A DNA stretch of 26,745 nucleotides from REEB426 sp964551975 (GCA_964551975.1 CAZKFI010000031.1:1-26745); one strand, 5' to 3'. Positions 16,701-23,846 are shown, counted from the first letter of the stretch. The notes: generated from the letters alone by a model not told the origin. A program made the numbers and translations.

Positions 16701-16811
16701 AGTTGCTCCTTGTCTCGTCGGAACCTTGCAACTACGACGTTAGGCCGATGAGGTGACGAGTTCGGGCCACCGACCTGACGATGCCAAGGCGACTGGGTGA
16801 ACAATGCGTGT

Positions 16812-17654
16812 CTAGCCGAACCGCCCATTCACGTAGTCCAGAGTCCGCTGATCCTGCGGCGAGCCAAAGATCTGCGTAGTTGGGCCCTGCTCCACTACGC
16901 GTCCCGGCTCGTTCTCCGCTGCAAGGAAGAAGGCAGTGTTGTCGGAAACCCGCACGGCCTGCTGCATATTGTGCGTGACGATGACGATGGTGATCTCCTT
17001 GCTGAGTTCCCGGATCGTCTCTTCGATCTTCAATGTCGATGCCGGGTCCAGTGCTGAACACGGCTCGTCCATGAGTAGCACGTGAGGCTGCACCGCAAGG
17101 GCGCGCGCGATCACCAGGCGCTGTTGCTGGCCACCGGAGAGTTCACCCGCGGCAGCGTTCAGGCGGTCCTTGACCTCATTCCATAAACCCGCAGCCCGCA
17201 ATGTCTGCTCGACGATGCCGTCATGGTCGTCGCGCTTCATTCCTGAAAGCTTCAGACCGGCCAACACATTGCCCCGGATAGTCATACTGGGAAAAGGGTT
17301 TGGCTTCTGAAAGACCATGCCGATCTTCAAGCGAATCTGCACCGGGTCGACGTCACGGTCATAGATGTCGCGTCCTTCGTACCGGACGTTGCCGGCTAGT
17401 GCCGCGCCTGGGATCAGTTCATGCAGTCGGTTCAGGACGCGAATAAATGTCGACTTCCCGCAGCCGGATGGACCGATGAGGGCGGTGACGGTCTGCCTCG
17501 GAAACGCGATACTCACACCTTCGAGCACCTTGCGCTGACCGAACCAGACGCTGAGGTCTTCGGTCTCCATCTCGACTGCCTGTGGCACCGCTTGCGTGAA
17601 CTCCTGCTCAGCGACAGCAAGCAACTCCATCGACGGATCTCCAATAGCGGACAT
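16812..17654 (-). CDS. pstB: Phosphate ABC transporter ATPase
   Basis: Cytoplasmic ATPase that powers the PstCA channel. The 280-residue protein shows Walker A GPSGCGKST (61-69), Q-loop VFQKPNPFP, signature LSGGQQQR (172-179), Walker B LLMDEP (193-198) and H-loop His228 in VTHNM. The C-terminal QIFGSPQDQRTLDYVNGRFG is typical of PstB. An N-terminal extension of about 28 residues precedes the ABC domain. GAGGGACG upstream of the ATG is a good ribosome binding site, and the gene starts six bases after pstA ends, so the two are in one operon. Confidence 0.98.
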   Translation of the reverse strand: MSAIGDPSMELLAVAEQEFTQAVPQAVEMETEDLSVWFGQRKVLEGVSIAFPRQTVTALIGPSGCGKSTFIRVLNRLHELIPGAALAGNVRYEGRDIYDRDVDPVQIRLKIGMVFQKPNPFPSMTIRGNVLAGLKLSGMKRDDHDGIVEQTLRAAGLWNEVKDRLNAAAGELSGGQQQRLVIARALAVQPHVLLMDEPCSALDPASTLKIEETIRELSKEITIVIVTHNMQQAVRVSDNTAFFLAAENEPGRVVEQGPTTQIFGSPQDQRTLDYVNGRFG

Positions 17655-17660
17655 CGTCCC

Positions 17661-18749
17661 TCACTTCCCTGATTTGGCTAGGCGACCGCGCCCGATGAGG
17701 CGCGCCGCTGTGAACAGGATTCCTACGAGGATCAGCAGGACCAGTGCCGATCCCCAGGCGCGGGTCACGGCATCTGGGTACGGCAGGGCCACGTTGTTGA
17801 AGATGTACGTGGGCACCGACGCGATAGGTGACCCAAAGGGGTTGAGCACCGTTTGGTCGTTGTTGCCCGCGGCCAGAAGAAGTGGTGCAGTCTCACCGAT
17901 AACCCTGGCGATACCGAGAATGATCGCGGTGATGATGCCGGTTCGGGCAGCCGGGAGCACAACCCGGAATACCGTGCGAGCACGGGTGGAGCCAAGCGCC
18001 AGGGCACCGGTGCGCAGGTCATCGGGTACTAGGCGGAGCACTTCCTCGGCGGTTCGCGCGACAGTCGGCAGCATCAGGATCGCGTAGGCGATACCCCCGG
18101 CGAAGGCACTCTGTCCGAATGCACCGGTTGCCACCACGATGGTCAGAATGAATAGGCCGGCCACAACCGAGGGCACCCCGGACATCGCCTGCACGAAGAA
18201 CCGCACGTACGGCACTGCCTTACCGCGAACCTCAGTGATGTAGATGGCTGTGGCTATGCCGACGGGCACGGCAACCAGGGATGCGATGAAGACGATGAGG
18301 AAGGTCCCCAGTAGCGCGTGACCGATACCGCCGTAGTCCAAGGATGTGCTGGGGCTGATGTAGACGCTGTTCTGGTAGATGAAGTGCGGGCTTAGGGCCT
18401 CAAAGCCCCGCACTATCAATGAACCCAGTACTGAGGCGAGCACCACCAAGACGAAAATCGTGGCACCGATGGCGTTCACGATGATGATGCTGTCGCCGAT
18501 CCCCCGACTTCCCCGAGTGGCCACCGCACTCACCGCCGAGGCCACCAATTGGATCGGCAGGTAGAACACAAGAACGATGGCACCAGGCAAATCCGTCCCA
18601 AAGAAGAGCATGGCGACAATGACCGCTGGGACGATGACGCCCACGGCCACCCAGACGTAGAAACTCAACGGCCGTTGTCGCCACGGTTGCTTCTTCGATT
18701 GGGAGGCGAGTTCGCTGATTCGCTCATCGTCGAACACCTGCGTGGTCAT
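17661..18749 (-). CDS. pstA: Phosphate ABC transporter permease PstA, N-terminally extended
   Basis: One of the two membrane subunits that form the phosphate channel. The permease domain has the EAA-loop region ARTAEEVLRLVPDDLRTGALALGSTR and the GIARVIGETAPLLLAAG segment diagnostic of PstA. At 362 residues it is about 60-70 longer than the compact family form, because two additional hydrophobic segments (about 30-50 and 56-77) precede the core. The ATG at 18749 overlaps the pstC stop by four bases (ATGA). The extension could affect assembly or regulation, but nothing in the sequence says how. Confidence 0.96.
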   Translation of the reverse strand: MTTQVFDDERISELASQSKKQPWRQRPLSFYVWVAVGVIVPAVIVAMLFFGTDLPGAIVLVFYLPIQLVASAVSAVATRGSRGIGDSIIIVNAIGATIFVLVVLASVLGSLIVRGFEALSPHFIYQNSVYISPSTSLDYGGIGHALLGTFLIVFIASLVAVPVGIATAIYITEVRGKAVPYVRFFVQAMSGVPSVVAGLFILTIVVATGAFGQSAFAGGIAYAILMLPTVARTAEEVLRLVPDDLRTGALALGSTRARTVFRVVLPAARTGIITAIILGIARVIGETAPLLLAAGNNDQTVLNPFGSPIASVPTYIFNNVALPYPDAVTRAWGSALVLLILVGILFTAARLIGRGRLAKSGK

Positions 18750-19735
18750 CGCTGGAGCCTCCCGGTCCGCGCCACGATTGCATTGGCGACCATGTTGACC
18801 GCCAACGTCATGATGAACAGGAAGAAGCCTGCGGCCAGCAACAACTGCAACTCGAACGGTCCGCTGACCTCGCCGAACCGTCCAACGATCAGGGTTGCGA
18901 CCGAGCCACCACCGGACTCAATGATGTTGTACCAGTTGGTTTCAAACACCACCTTGAGCACAAAGAACACTGCGATGGTCTCACCAAGTGCACGGCCCAG
19001 GCCCAACATGACGCCACCCACGATGCCCCCGCGACCATACGGCAGCGCGACATATCTCAGCATCGTCCACAGCGAGCAGCCCAGCGATTCTGCGGCATTG
19101 ACTAGCTCGGCCGGTGTGCGGGCGAGGACTTCCCGAGTCACTGAGGTGACGATCGGAATCATCATGATGGCCAAGACCACCCCGGCAACGAACGGGGTAC
19201 CGAGATAGTTGCCGGAGACGTTCTGGAAAATCGGAATCCATCCGAGGTACTGATTGAGCAGCGCCTGCCATTCCTGGGCTGGCGGATTGAGAATGTAGAA
19301 CGCCCAAAGACCCAGGATCACCGACGGGATCGCGGCCATCAGATCGATCAGGTTGGTCAGACCCCTACTCAGGCGCTGCGGGGCTAGGAAGACGATGAAT
19401 ATCGACAGCAGCAACGATGCCGGTACCGCGATCGCAAGTCCGATGACCGCGAGCAGTACAGAGCCGTAGAGCATGCCAAAGATGCCTGCGGTCGGAGGGT
19501 CGGTATTGATGTCCCATCCGGTCGTGGTGAGGAATGCCCACCCTTGGGATTGGAAGGCGGGGATCGCCTGAAGACCCAGGAAGATGGCAATCCCGGCGAG
19601 CACAAGCAGGGCGACGAACGCACAAGCGGTAATCGCGGCTGTAAAGACTCGATCACCTGGGTGCACCAGGGTCGCTCGGACGTCCCGTCGCTCGTCAGCG
19701 AGCGGGCGCTCACTGGGCGGAACCAGGTTTGCCAC
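18746..19735 (-). CDS. pstC: Phosphate ABC transporter permease PstC
   Basis: Partner permease of PstA, 329 residues with six main transmembrane helices. Visible family segments are FLTTTGWDINTDPPTAGIFGMLYGS after the first helix, the EAA loop REVLARTPAELVNAAESLGCSLW, and LGLGRALGETIAVFFVLK. The GTG at 19735 is the only sensible start; no clear ribosome binding site precedes it, so a leaderless or weakly bound mRNA is possible. It is the first gene of the operon and is divergent from regX3. PHO-box-like repeats lie 66-111 bases upstream, in the orientation expected to drive pst. Confidence 0.96.
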   Translation of the reverse strand: MANLVPPSERPLADERRDVRATLVHPGDRVFTAAITACAFVALLVLAGIAIFLGLQAIPAFQSQGWAFLTTTGWDINTDPPTAGIFGMLYGSVLLAVIGLAIAVPASLLLSIFIVFLAPQRLSRGLTNLIDLMAAIPSVILGLWAFYILNPPAQEWQALLNQYLGWIPIFQNVSGNYLGTPFVAGVVLAIMMIPIVTSVTREVLARTPAELVNAAESLGCSLWTMLRYVALPYGRGGIVGGVMLGLGRALGETIAVFFVLKVVFETNWYNIIESGGGSVATLIVGRFGEVSGPFELQLLLAAGFFLFIMTLAVNMVANAIVARTGRLQR

Positions 19736-19800
19736 GGGATGACTCTGTGGGATCAGGGTTACGCATCCAACGGTTCTGCGTGAATCAGCGACGCTATTCA

Positions 19801-19846
19801 GATGAACTCTGGGTTAACGACCGCGCCAGGTGACCTGCAGGTGAAC
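19801..19846 (-). promoter_or_regulatory. PHO-box-like direct repeats between pstC and regX3
   Basis: On the plus strand GATGAAC (19801-19807) and GGTTAAC (19812-19818) form one pair, and GGTGACC (19829-19835) and GGTGAAC (19840-19846) a second. Each pair is phased at 11 bp with a four-base spacer. Read on the minus strand, toward pstC, these are GTTCACC-type units, the known Streptomyces PhoP PHO-box consensus. RegX3, encoded next door, is the obvious candidate regulator. Binding itself is inferred. Confidence 0.7.
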
Positions 19847-19918
19847 ATCACAGGAAGCCTTCCTGATTCCCCTGGTTTCTCCTTGCACATCACGCCCACC
19901 CGGAACACGCTACGCAGC

Positions 19919-20614
19919 ATGACGCGCGTGTTGCTCATTGAAGACGAGGAGTCGTTTGCCGACGCTCTTAGTTTCATGTTGCGGCGCGAGGGGTACGACG
20001 TCGTCGTCGCTGAGGACGGCTCAACAGGCTTGACAGAGTTTCAGCAACGGGGAACCGACATCATCCTGCTGGACCTCATGCTGCCCGGTCTACCTGGCAC
20101 GGATGTCTGCCGCGAAATCCGCAAGACCTCAAAGGTCCCCATCATCATGCTCACCGCGAAGGATTCCGAAGTGGACCGCGTCGTCGGTTTGGAGTTGGGT
20201 GCGGATGACTACATCACCAAGCCTTACTCCGCGCGCGAACTCCTCGCTCGCATCAAGGCCGTCCTGCGGCGTGCCGGCTCCGTGCCACAGGTTGACGGAA
20301 TGCTTCGGGCGGGACCGGTTGAACTCGATCCGGAGCGGCACATAGCGCTGATCCGTGGGCAAAGCGTGCACCTGACGCCCAAGGAGTTTTCGCTGCTCGA
20401 ACTCTTGGTGAGCCAAACCGGTCGGGTTCTGACTCGTACCGCACTCATGCGCCAGCTCTGGGACGAGGAATCCGACACCAAGACTCTCGATGTGCATATC
20501 AAGCGCCTTCGAGCGAAGGTGGAAATTGACCCGGCACATCCGCAGTTCATCGTGACTATTCGCGGCCTTGGCTACCGCTTCATTGGCGACTCTGTCGTCG
20601 CCGCCACCGGATAA
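19919..20614 (+). CDS. regX3: OmpR-family response regulator, RegX3-type
   Basis: DNA-binding response regulator for phosphate limitation. In the 231-residue protein the receiver domain shows the acidic pocket IEDEE (Asp9, Glu10), phospho-acceptor Asp52 in LLDLMLPG, the conserved threonine in MLTAKDSE and the lysine in YITKPYSARELLARI. The C-terminal winged-helix (LTPKEFSLLELLVSQTGRVLTR ... TLDVHIKRLRAKVE ... TIRGLGYRF) is the OmpR/PhoB type. The match to mycobacterial RegX3 is close over the whole length. The frame extends to an ATG at 19802, but that would put the PHO-box repeats inside the coding region; family members start at 19919. No SenX3 sensor kinase or PhoU gene is beside it, so the partner must lie elsewhere. 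Confidence 0.95.
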   Translation: MTRVLLIEDEESFADALSFMLRREGYDVVVAEDGSTGLTEFQQRGTDIILLDLMLPGLPGTDVCREIRKTSKVPIIMLTAKDSEVDRVVGLELGADDYITKPYSARELLARIKAVLRRAGSVPQVDGMLRAGPVELDPERHIALIRGQSVHLTPKEFSLLELLVSQTGRVLTRTALMRQLWDEESDTKTLDVHIKRLRAKVEIDPAHPQFIVTIRGLGYRFIGDSVVAATG

Positions 20615-20839
20615 CCCGGGCGCTGCAGGGGTCAAAAACTGGGCCAGGATTTGGGTACCCAGTGGGGCACCGCCCTCGAGATGCAGGCGTTCCTGCGCCA
20701 CCATCCCACCCTCTGAGATTCCCGTGCGGCCCCGCCTGTGCCACCGCCCAAGCCCGTTCCCCCACGCGGCTGCACGTCCGGACCGCCTGGCGCGCCCCGC
20801 ACCGGCCCTGATTCAGCTTGCCGCGGCTATCCTCGCCAT
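20615..20839. other. Intergenic stretch without a supported gene
   Basis: 225 bases between regX3 and mntA. A short plus-strand frame ending in a TGA near 20718 reads like a possible protein C-terminus (ALEMQAFLRHHPTL), but it has no convincing start and no recognisable family. It may be a gene remnant or chance. I see no hairpin or repeat of note. Confidence 0.4.
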
Positions 20840-21130
20840 ATGGGTCCGGTAAGGCAGGCCATCGAGGCGCGTTCGGCGGAGATCACTGCCTTAGCCACGC
20901 GTCGCCATGCGCAATCCATACGCCTGTTCGGCTCCGCGGCACGGATGGACGACGCGGCGGCCAGCGACGCAGACTTCCTCGTCGACTTCGGCCCTGACGC
21001 ATCCATTCTTGACGTGGTCCACCTGCGCCTGGACCTCGAGCACCTACTGGGCTTCCCGGTCGACGTGGTCCCCGTCGGCGGACTCAAGGACCGCGATACC
21101 CACATCATCGAGGAGTCCATCCCCGTATGA
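20840..21130 (+). CDS. mntA: MntA-type nucleotidyltransferase antitoxin
   Basis: A 96-residue minimal nucleotidyltransferase. The GSAAR motif (31-35) binds the nucleotide phosphates, SDADFLVDF supplies Asp43 and Asp45, and Asp75 in FPVDVVPV completes the metal-binding triad. In characterised HepT-MntA pairs this enzyme adds AMP to a tyrosine of the HEPN toxin and so neutralises it. All catalytic residues are present, so it is probably active. The ATG at 20840 gives the normal family length; the upstream frame is low-complexity. Its stop overlaps the HepT start by four bases (ATGA). Confidence 0.88.
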   Translation: MGPVRQAIEARSAEITALATRRHAQSIRLFGSAARMDDAAASDADFLVDFGPDASILDVVHLRLDLEHLLGFPVDVVPVGGLKDRDTHIIEESIPV

Positions 21131-21452
21131 GCCGCGGCGACGACCTGCGGCGCAGGACATTGTCGACGCCTGCGGAGAGCTCGCCCTCATCGAGAAGGCT
21201 CGGATCGACGGAACAACAGATGAGCGGGTCTTGATTCGAGCAGCCGAACGCCTGCTCGAAATTATCGGAGAGGCAGCCAACAAGTGCTCCACTGAGTTCC
21301 GGATTCGCCATCCGGAGGTGGACTGGGAAGGCTTGACCGGCCTGCGCATTGTGCTCGCGCATCTCTACCACCGGAGCGACCCAAGACTGATCTGGCATTT
21401 CGTCGAGTACGACGCGCCCAGCTTGGCCGAATCACTTCGCTCCGACAGATAG
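21127..21452 (+). pseudogene. hepT: HepT-type HEPN toxin, frameshifted near its start
   Basis: The ATG at 21127 overlaps the mntA stop and begins a HepT-like start (MSRGDDLRRR), but that frame soon ends at a TGA near 21230. The rest of the toxin is in another frame: DIVDACGELALIEKARI, AERLLEIIGEAANKC, and the RX4HXY motif RIVLAHLY (21345-21368) with the tyrosine that MntA modifies, ending at 21452. One inserted base or two deleted bases before 21153 would join the two. The active-site motif is intact. Either the toxin is genuinely broken, or this is an assembly error; a TTG at 21231 could also start a truncated 73-residue product. No slippery heptamer for programmed frameshifting is seen. Confidence 0.7.
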
Positions 21453-21469
21453 AACGGTGTGGGCGCGCC

Positions 21470-21769
21470 CTACCCGACGACCCACCCCTGCCAGGGACGC
21501 AGCGCAACCTCGACCATGTGACCAATCCGAGGCTGCTTCTGCGTCGATGAGCGGACGCGCTCAAACAGCACCTCATCCACATCCACCAGCGCGATCTCAG
21601 TCCCACGCGCATCCCAGCTCAACGCAGCCTGCACTGCCGCAGACTCGTAGCCCATAGGCCTCATCTGGCTGATCACCTCATGGATCAGATCAAGGTCTGT
21701 CTTCGGCACATGACCAACCCACTTGCCCTTCATCACAACGGAGTCGTCTTCACCACCCAGTGGACGCAT
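21470..21769 (-). CDS. Hypothetical protein
   Basis: About 99 residues that I cannot assign to a family. The body (KGKWVGHVPKTDLDLIHEVI, then ALSWDARGTEIALVDVDEVLFERV, ending RPWQGWVVG) reads like a genuine soluble alpha/beta protein, and its codon third positions are GC-rich as in neighbouring genes. The frame opens at a TTG at 21805, but that lies within the tRNA terminator, so I prefer the ATG at 21769; an ATG at 21733 is also possible. It is convergent with the HepT remnant and follows tRNA-Ala. It is a candidate accessory gene. Confidence 0.55.
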   Translation of the reverse strand: MRPLGGEDDSVVMKGKWVGHVPKTDLDLIHEVISQMRPMGYESAAVQAALSWDARGTEIALVDVDEVLFERVRSSTQKQPRIGHMVEVALRPWQGWVVG

Positions 21770-21788
21770 GCCAAAGGGATACAAATTC

Positions 21789-21833
21789 AAAAAAGAATGT
21801 CTCAAGAGACCCGGTAAGCATCTCTTGAGACAT
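21789..21833 (-). terminator. Rho-independent terminator of tRNA-Ala
   Basis: ATGTCTCAAGAGA (21797-21809) and TCTCTTGAGACAT (21821-21833) form a perfect 13-bp stem with an 11-base loop. On the minus strand it is followed by TTCTTTTTT (21796-21788). It starts nine bases after the tRNA 3' end. Confidence 0.93.
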
Positions 21834-21841
21834 CACACGAG

Positions 21842-21914
21842 TGGAGCTGAGGGGACTCGAACCCCTGACCCCCTCCATGCCATGGAGGTGCGCTACCAGC
21901 TGCGCTACAGCCCC
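21842..21914 (-). tRNA. tRNA-Ala (anticodon GGC)
   Basis: A 73-nt cloverleaf. The acceptor arms GGGGCTG and CAGCTCC contain the G3:U70 wobble pair that marks alanine tRNA, and the discriminator is A. The anticodon stem CCTCC/GGAGG encloses ATGGCAT with GGC in the centre. The T arm carries GGTTCGAGTCC. No CCA tail is encoded. It lies 28 bases after the GpgP-like gene and ends at a strong terminator. Confidence 0.97.
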
Positions 21915-21942
21915 GGAAGCCGCAAGCATAGCGGCGCAGGAA

Positions 21943-22611
21943 TCAGCGATCGTCGGCCAGGGCTGGCTCGGGCAAGGTTCCGGCGTTGTACTCGGCCAGC
22001 CGCCAGGGTGGCCCACCCAGGCTTGGGTCGCGGGACTCGATCAGCACGGACCAGGAAGCGTTACTCAGAACGCCGAGAATCGCCCAATGCTCGGCAGGTA
22101 GCCCCAATAGGGCACCGATACCGGCGCGGGCAGCGCCACCGTGGGTGACGACCACCAGGCAGCCACCATCGGGGACCTGCACCAGTGCTCGCTCGATCGC
22201 GGCCACCACCCGCGTTGCCACCTCGAGTCGGGTCTCACCGGTCACCCCCGGTCGGATCTGCGAGTTCACGGCCCACTCGGCAATGGACGGTCCAGGCAGT
22301 TGCTCGAGTTCTATGCGGGTCAAGCCCTCCCAGGCTCCTGCAAAGGTTTCACGCAGGCCGGGATCCTCGTGCACGGTGGTACCCAGAAGTCGAGCCAAGG
22401 GCTCCGCGGTATCGCGGGCTCGGCGCAGGTCTGAGGAGACGATGAGCGCCGGGCGCAGGGACGCAAGCATGCCTGCGGCCCGCTCGGCCTGCGCGATCCC
22501 AGTCTCATCAAGGTCGATATCGGTCTGACCCTGGAAGCGCTGTTCGGCATTCCAGCTCGTACGTCCGTGCCGCCAGATCACCAGGCGCCGAGCATCATGC
22601 ACTTGGTGCAT
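21943..22611 (-). CDS. Histidine phosphatase family protein, GpgP-like
   Basis: A 222-residue member of the phosphoglycerate-mutase-like superfamily. The RHG motif with phospho-accepting histidine is at 14-16 (WRHGRTSWN), a catalytic acid lies in LRETFAGAWEGLT, and the second histidine is in VVVTHGGAARAG. QGQTDIDLDETG, VSSDLRRARDTA and LGVLSNASW resemble mycobacterial glucosyl-3-phosphoglycerate phosphatase (Rv2419c). The gene order nadD-rsfS-phosphatase is the same as there. Whether it acts on glucosylphosphoglycerate or another phosphoester here is not settled. The ATG at 22611 overlaps the rsfS end by 17 bases; a GTG at 22602 is an alternative. Confidence 0.88.
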   Translation of the reverse strand: MHQVHDARRLVIWRHGRTSWNAEQRFQGQTDIDLDETGIAQAERAAGMLASLRPALIVSSDLRRARDTAEPLARLLGTTVHEDPGLRETFAGAWEGLTRIELEQLPGPSIAEWAVNSQIRPGVTGETRLEVATRVVAAIERALVQVPDGGCLVVVTHGGAARAGIGALLGLPAEHWAILGVLSNASWSVLIESRDPSLGGPPWRLAEYNAGTLPEPALADDR

Positions 22612-22966
22612 CCTCGGGCAGTGTCACGTGCGGACAGTCCTTCCAGAGGCGTTCGATGGCGTAGTGAATACGCTCTTCGGCCAACTGCACGTGGACGACA
22701 AGATCCCCGTAATCCAGGAGGACCCAGCGGTTCTGGCCCTCACCTTCACGCCGTAGAGGCTTAGCACCCAACTTCAGCAGGGCCTCTTCTACCGCGTCCA
22801 CGACAGCACCCACCTGGCGCTCATTACGCGCCGAGCAGAGCAGGAACACATCCGTGATGACCAACTGTTCGCTCACGTCGAGGGCGACCAGATCCTCCGC
22901 CAGCTTGGATGACGCAGCCGAAGCCGCCGCCCTGGTCAACTCAATGGCCTCGGCACTAGCCGTCAT
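22595..22966 (-). CDS. rsfS: Ribosome silencing factor
   Basis: RsfS binds ribosomal protein L14 and blocks joining of the 50S and 30S subunits under starvation. The 123-residue protein has the compact Iojap/RsfS fold: KLAEDLVALDVSEQLVITDVFLLCSA, then ERQVGAVVDAVEEAL, and the characteristic W-x-LLDYGDLVVHVQ segment followed by ERIHYAIERLWKDCP. The ATG at 22966 overlaps the nadD stop by 11 bases, so the two are translated from one mRNA. Confidence 0.97.
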   Translation of the reverse strand: MTASAEAIELTRAAASAASSKLAEDLVALDVSEQLVITDVFLLCSARNERQVGAVVDAVEEALLKLGAKPLRREGEGQNRWVLLDYGDLVVHVQLAEERIHYAIERLWKDCPHVTLPEDAPSA

Positions 22967-23582
22967 GGGTTACTCCGTTGCGATAGAGGCCGCGCTTTGC
23001 GATGAATTGCGCCACGGCGTTGGGTACTAGGTAGTCGATTGGTGCCCCGGCAGCCACGCGCTGCCGGATCTCAGTCGAGGAAATTGCTAGGGCCGGGATT
23101 TCAACCCAGGTCCACGTCCCCGCAGGTAGTGCCGGTTCGGCGAAGGCATGCCCGGGTCGAGAAACCGCCACCAGATGAGCCAAGGCCACGATGGCCGAGG
23201 TGTCCTGCCAGGAACTAATCCCGGCGATTGCGTCGGCACCTGTGACGAAGAACCACTCCTGCGGACCAGGCGAATTCACCGCCCACTGCTGCCGAAGATC
23301 GGCCAGGGTGTCTTTAGTGTACGTGGGGCCGTGTCGATCGACATCCACGCGAGTGACCTCGAAGCGTGGATCCGCTGAGGTGGCCAACACCGTCATCAGG
23401 TAGCGATCCTCCGCCGATGCTCCCGGCGTTGCATCCTTGTGCCAGGGCTGGCCCGTTGGCGAGAACAGCACGAGGTCAAGGTCGAAGCGATGACACACTT
23501 CCGATGCAGCGACGAGGTGACCGTGATGGATCGGGTCGAAGGTGCCACCCATGACGCCGATGCGCCTCAGGGTGCCGGGCAT
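22956..23582 (-). CDS. nadD: Nicotinate-nucleotide adenylyltransferase
   Basis: NadD joins nicotinate mononucleotide and ATP to make deamido-NAD, a late step of NAD synthesis. The 208-residue protein carries the nucleotidyltransferase signature GGTFDPIHHGH (12-22), FSPTGQPWHK, FVTGADAIAGISSWQD and the C-terminal ISSTEIRQR motif. The ATG at 23582 matches the family N-terminus; the frame continues upstream to 23675 but would overlap the small membrane protein gene. Confidence 0.97.
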   Translation of the reverse strand: MPGTLRRIGVMGGTFDPIHHGHLVAASEVCHRFDLDLVLFSPTGQPWHKDATPGASAEDRYLMTVLATSADPRFEVTRVDVDRHGPTYTKDTLADLRQQWAVNSPGPQEWFFVTGADAIAGISSWQDTSAIVALAHLVAVSRPGHAFAEPALPAGTWTWVEIPALAISSTEIRQRVAAGAPIDYLVPNAVAQFIAKRGLYRNGVTHDG

Positions 23583-23596
23583 GGTGCGGTGACGGG

Positions 23597-23758
23597 CTAT
23601 CGCTTGACGTTGATCATCATGGTCAAAATGAGCAGGCCCACCAAGATGCCGAATCCGGTCACTCCGAAGACCCACGGCGGGGTGAGTGCACTGTGACCGG
23701 CCTCCTCGCTCAACGGAGCAAGGGGTCCAGCCGCCAGATGGGCAGCGAAGTCAGGCAT
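23597..23758 (-). CDS. Small single-pass membrane protein upstream of nadD
   Basis: A 53-residue protein with a short soluble N-terminus, a PPWVFG turn, one transmembrane helix (about 31-49, FGVTGFGILVGLLILTMM) and a short basic tail (NVKR). AGAGGA precedes the ATG at 23758 at good spacing. Small proteins of this layout (PPW motif, single helix) are found beside nadD in other actinobacteria as I recall, so this is likely real despite its size. It ends 14 bases before nadD begins. Function unknown. Confidence 0.75.
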   Translation of the reverse strand: MPDFAAHLAAGPLAPLSEEAGHSALTPPWVFGVTGFGILVGLLILTMMINVKR

Positions 23759-23785
23759 CAGGTTCCTCTCATTGCCGATATTGAC

Positions 23786-23813
23786 TCTGGGCGACTATCC
23801 AGTCCGCCCCAGA
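23786..23813. terminator. Possible weak hairpin after proA
   Basis: TCTGGGCG (23786-23793) pairs with CGCCCCAGA (23805-23813) apart from one bulged base. It lies between the proA stop and the small membrane protein gene on the minus strand. No T-tract follows, so any terminator role is tentative. Confidence 0.35.
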
Positions 23814-23846
23814 TCACATCGTAGGCGTGCGCTCAACGTTCCCGCA

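Noticed and set aside
19802..19918. 39-residue N-terminal extension of RegX3
   Set aside because: RegX3 homologues begin at the 19919 ATG and the extension region contains the PHO-box-like repeats, which fits a leader, not coding sequence.
20129..20704. Minus-strand open frame opposite regX3 that extends into the following intergenic space
   Set aside because: Most of it is the antisense of a strongly conserved response regulator; the non-overlapping part is too short to support a gene.
20738..20839. 34-residue extension of the MntA frame
   Set aside because: Proline-, glycine- and arginine-rich translation typical of non-coding GC-rich DNA; the nucleotidyltransferase family begins near the 20840 ATG.
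21797..21833. Inverted repeat near tRNA-Ala as an attachment site or transposon end
   Set aside because: A perfect stem directly after the tRNA and followed by a T-run is a standard intrinsic terminator; no integrase or duplicated tRNA end was seen.
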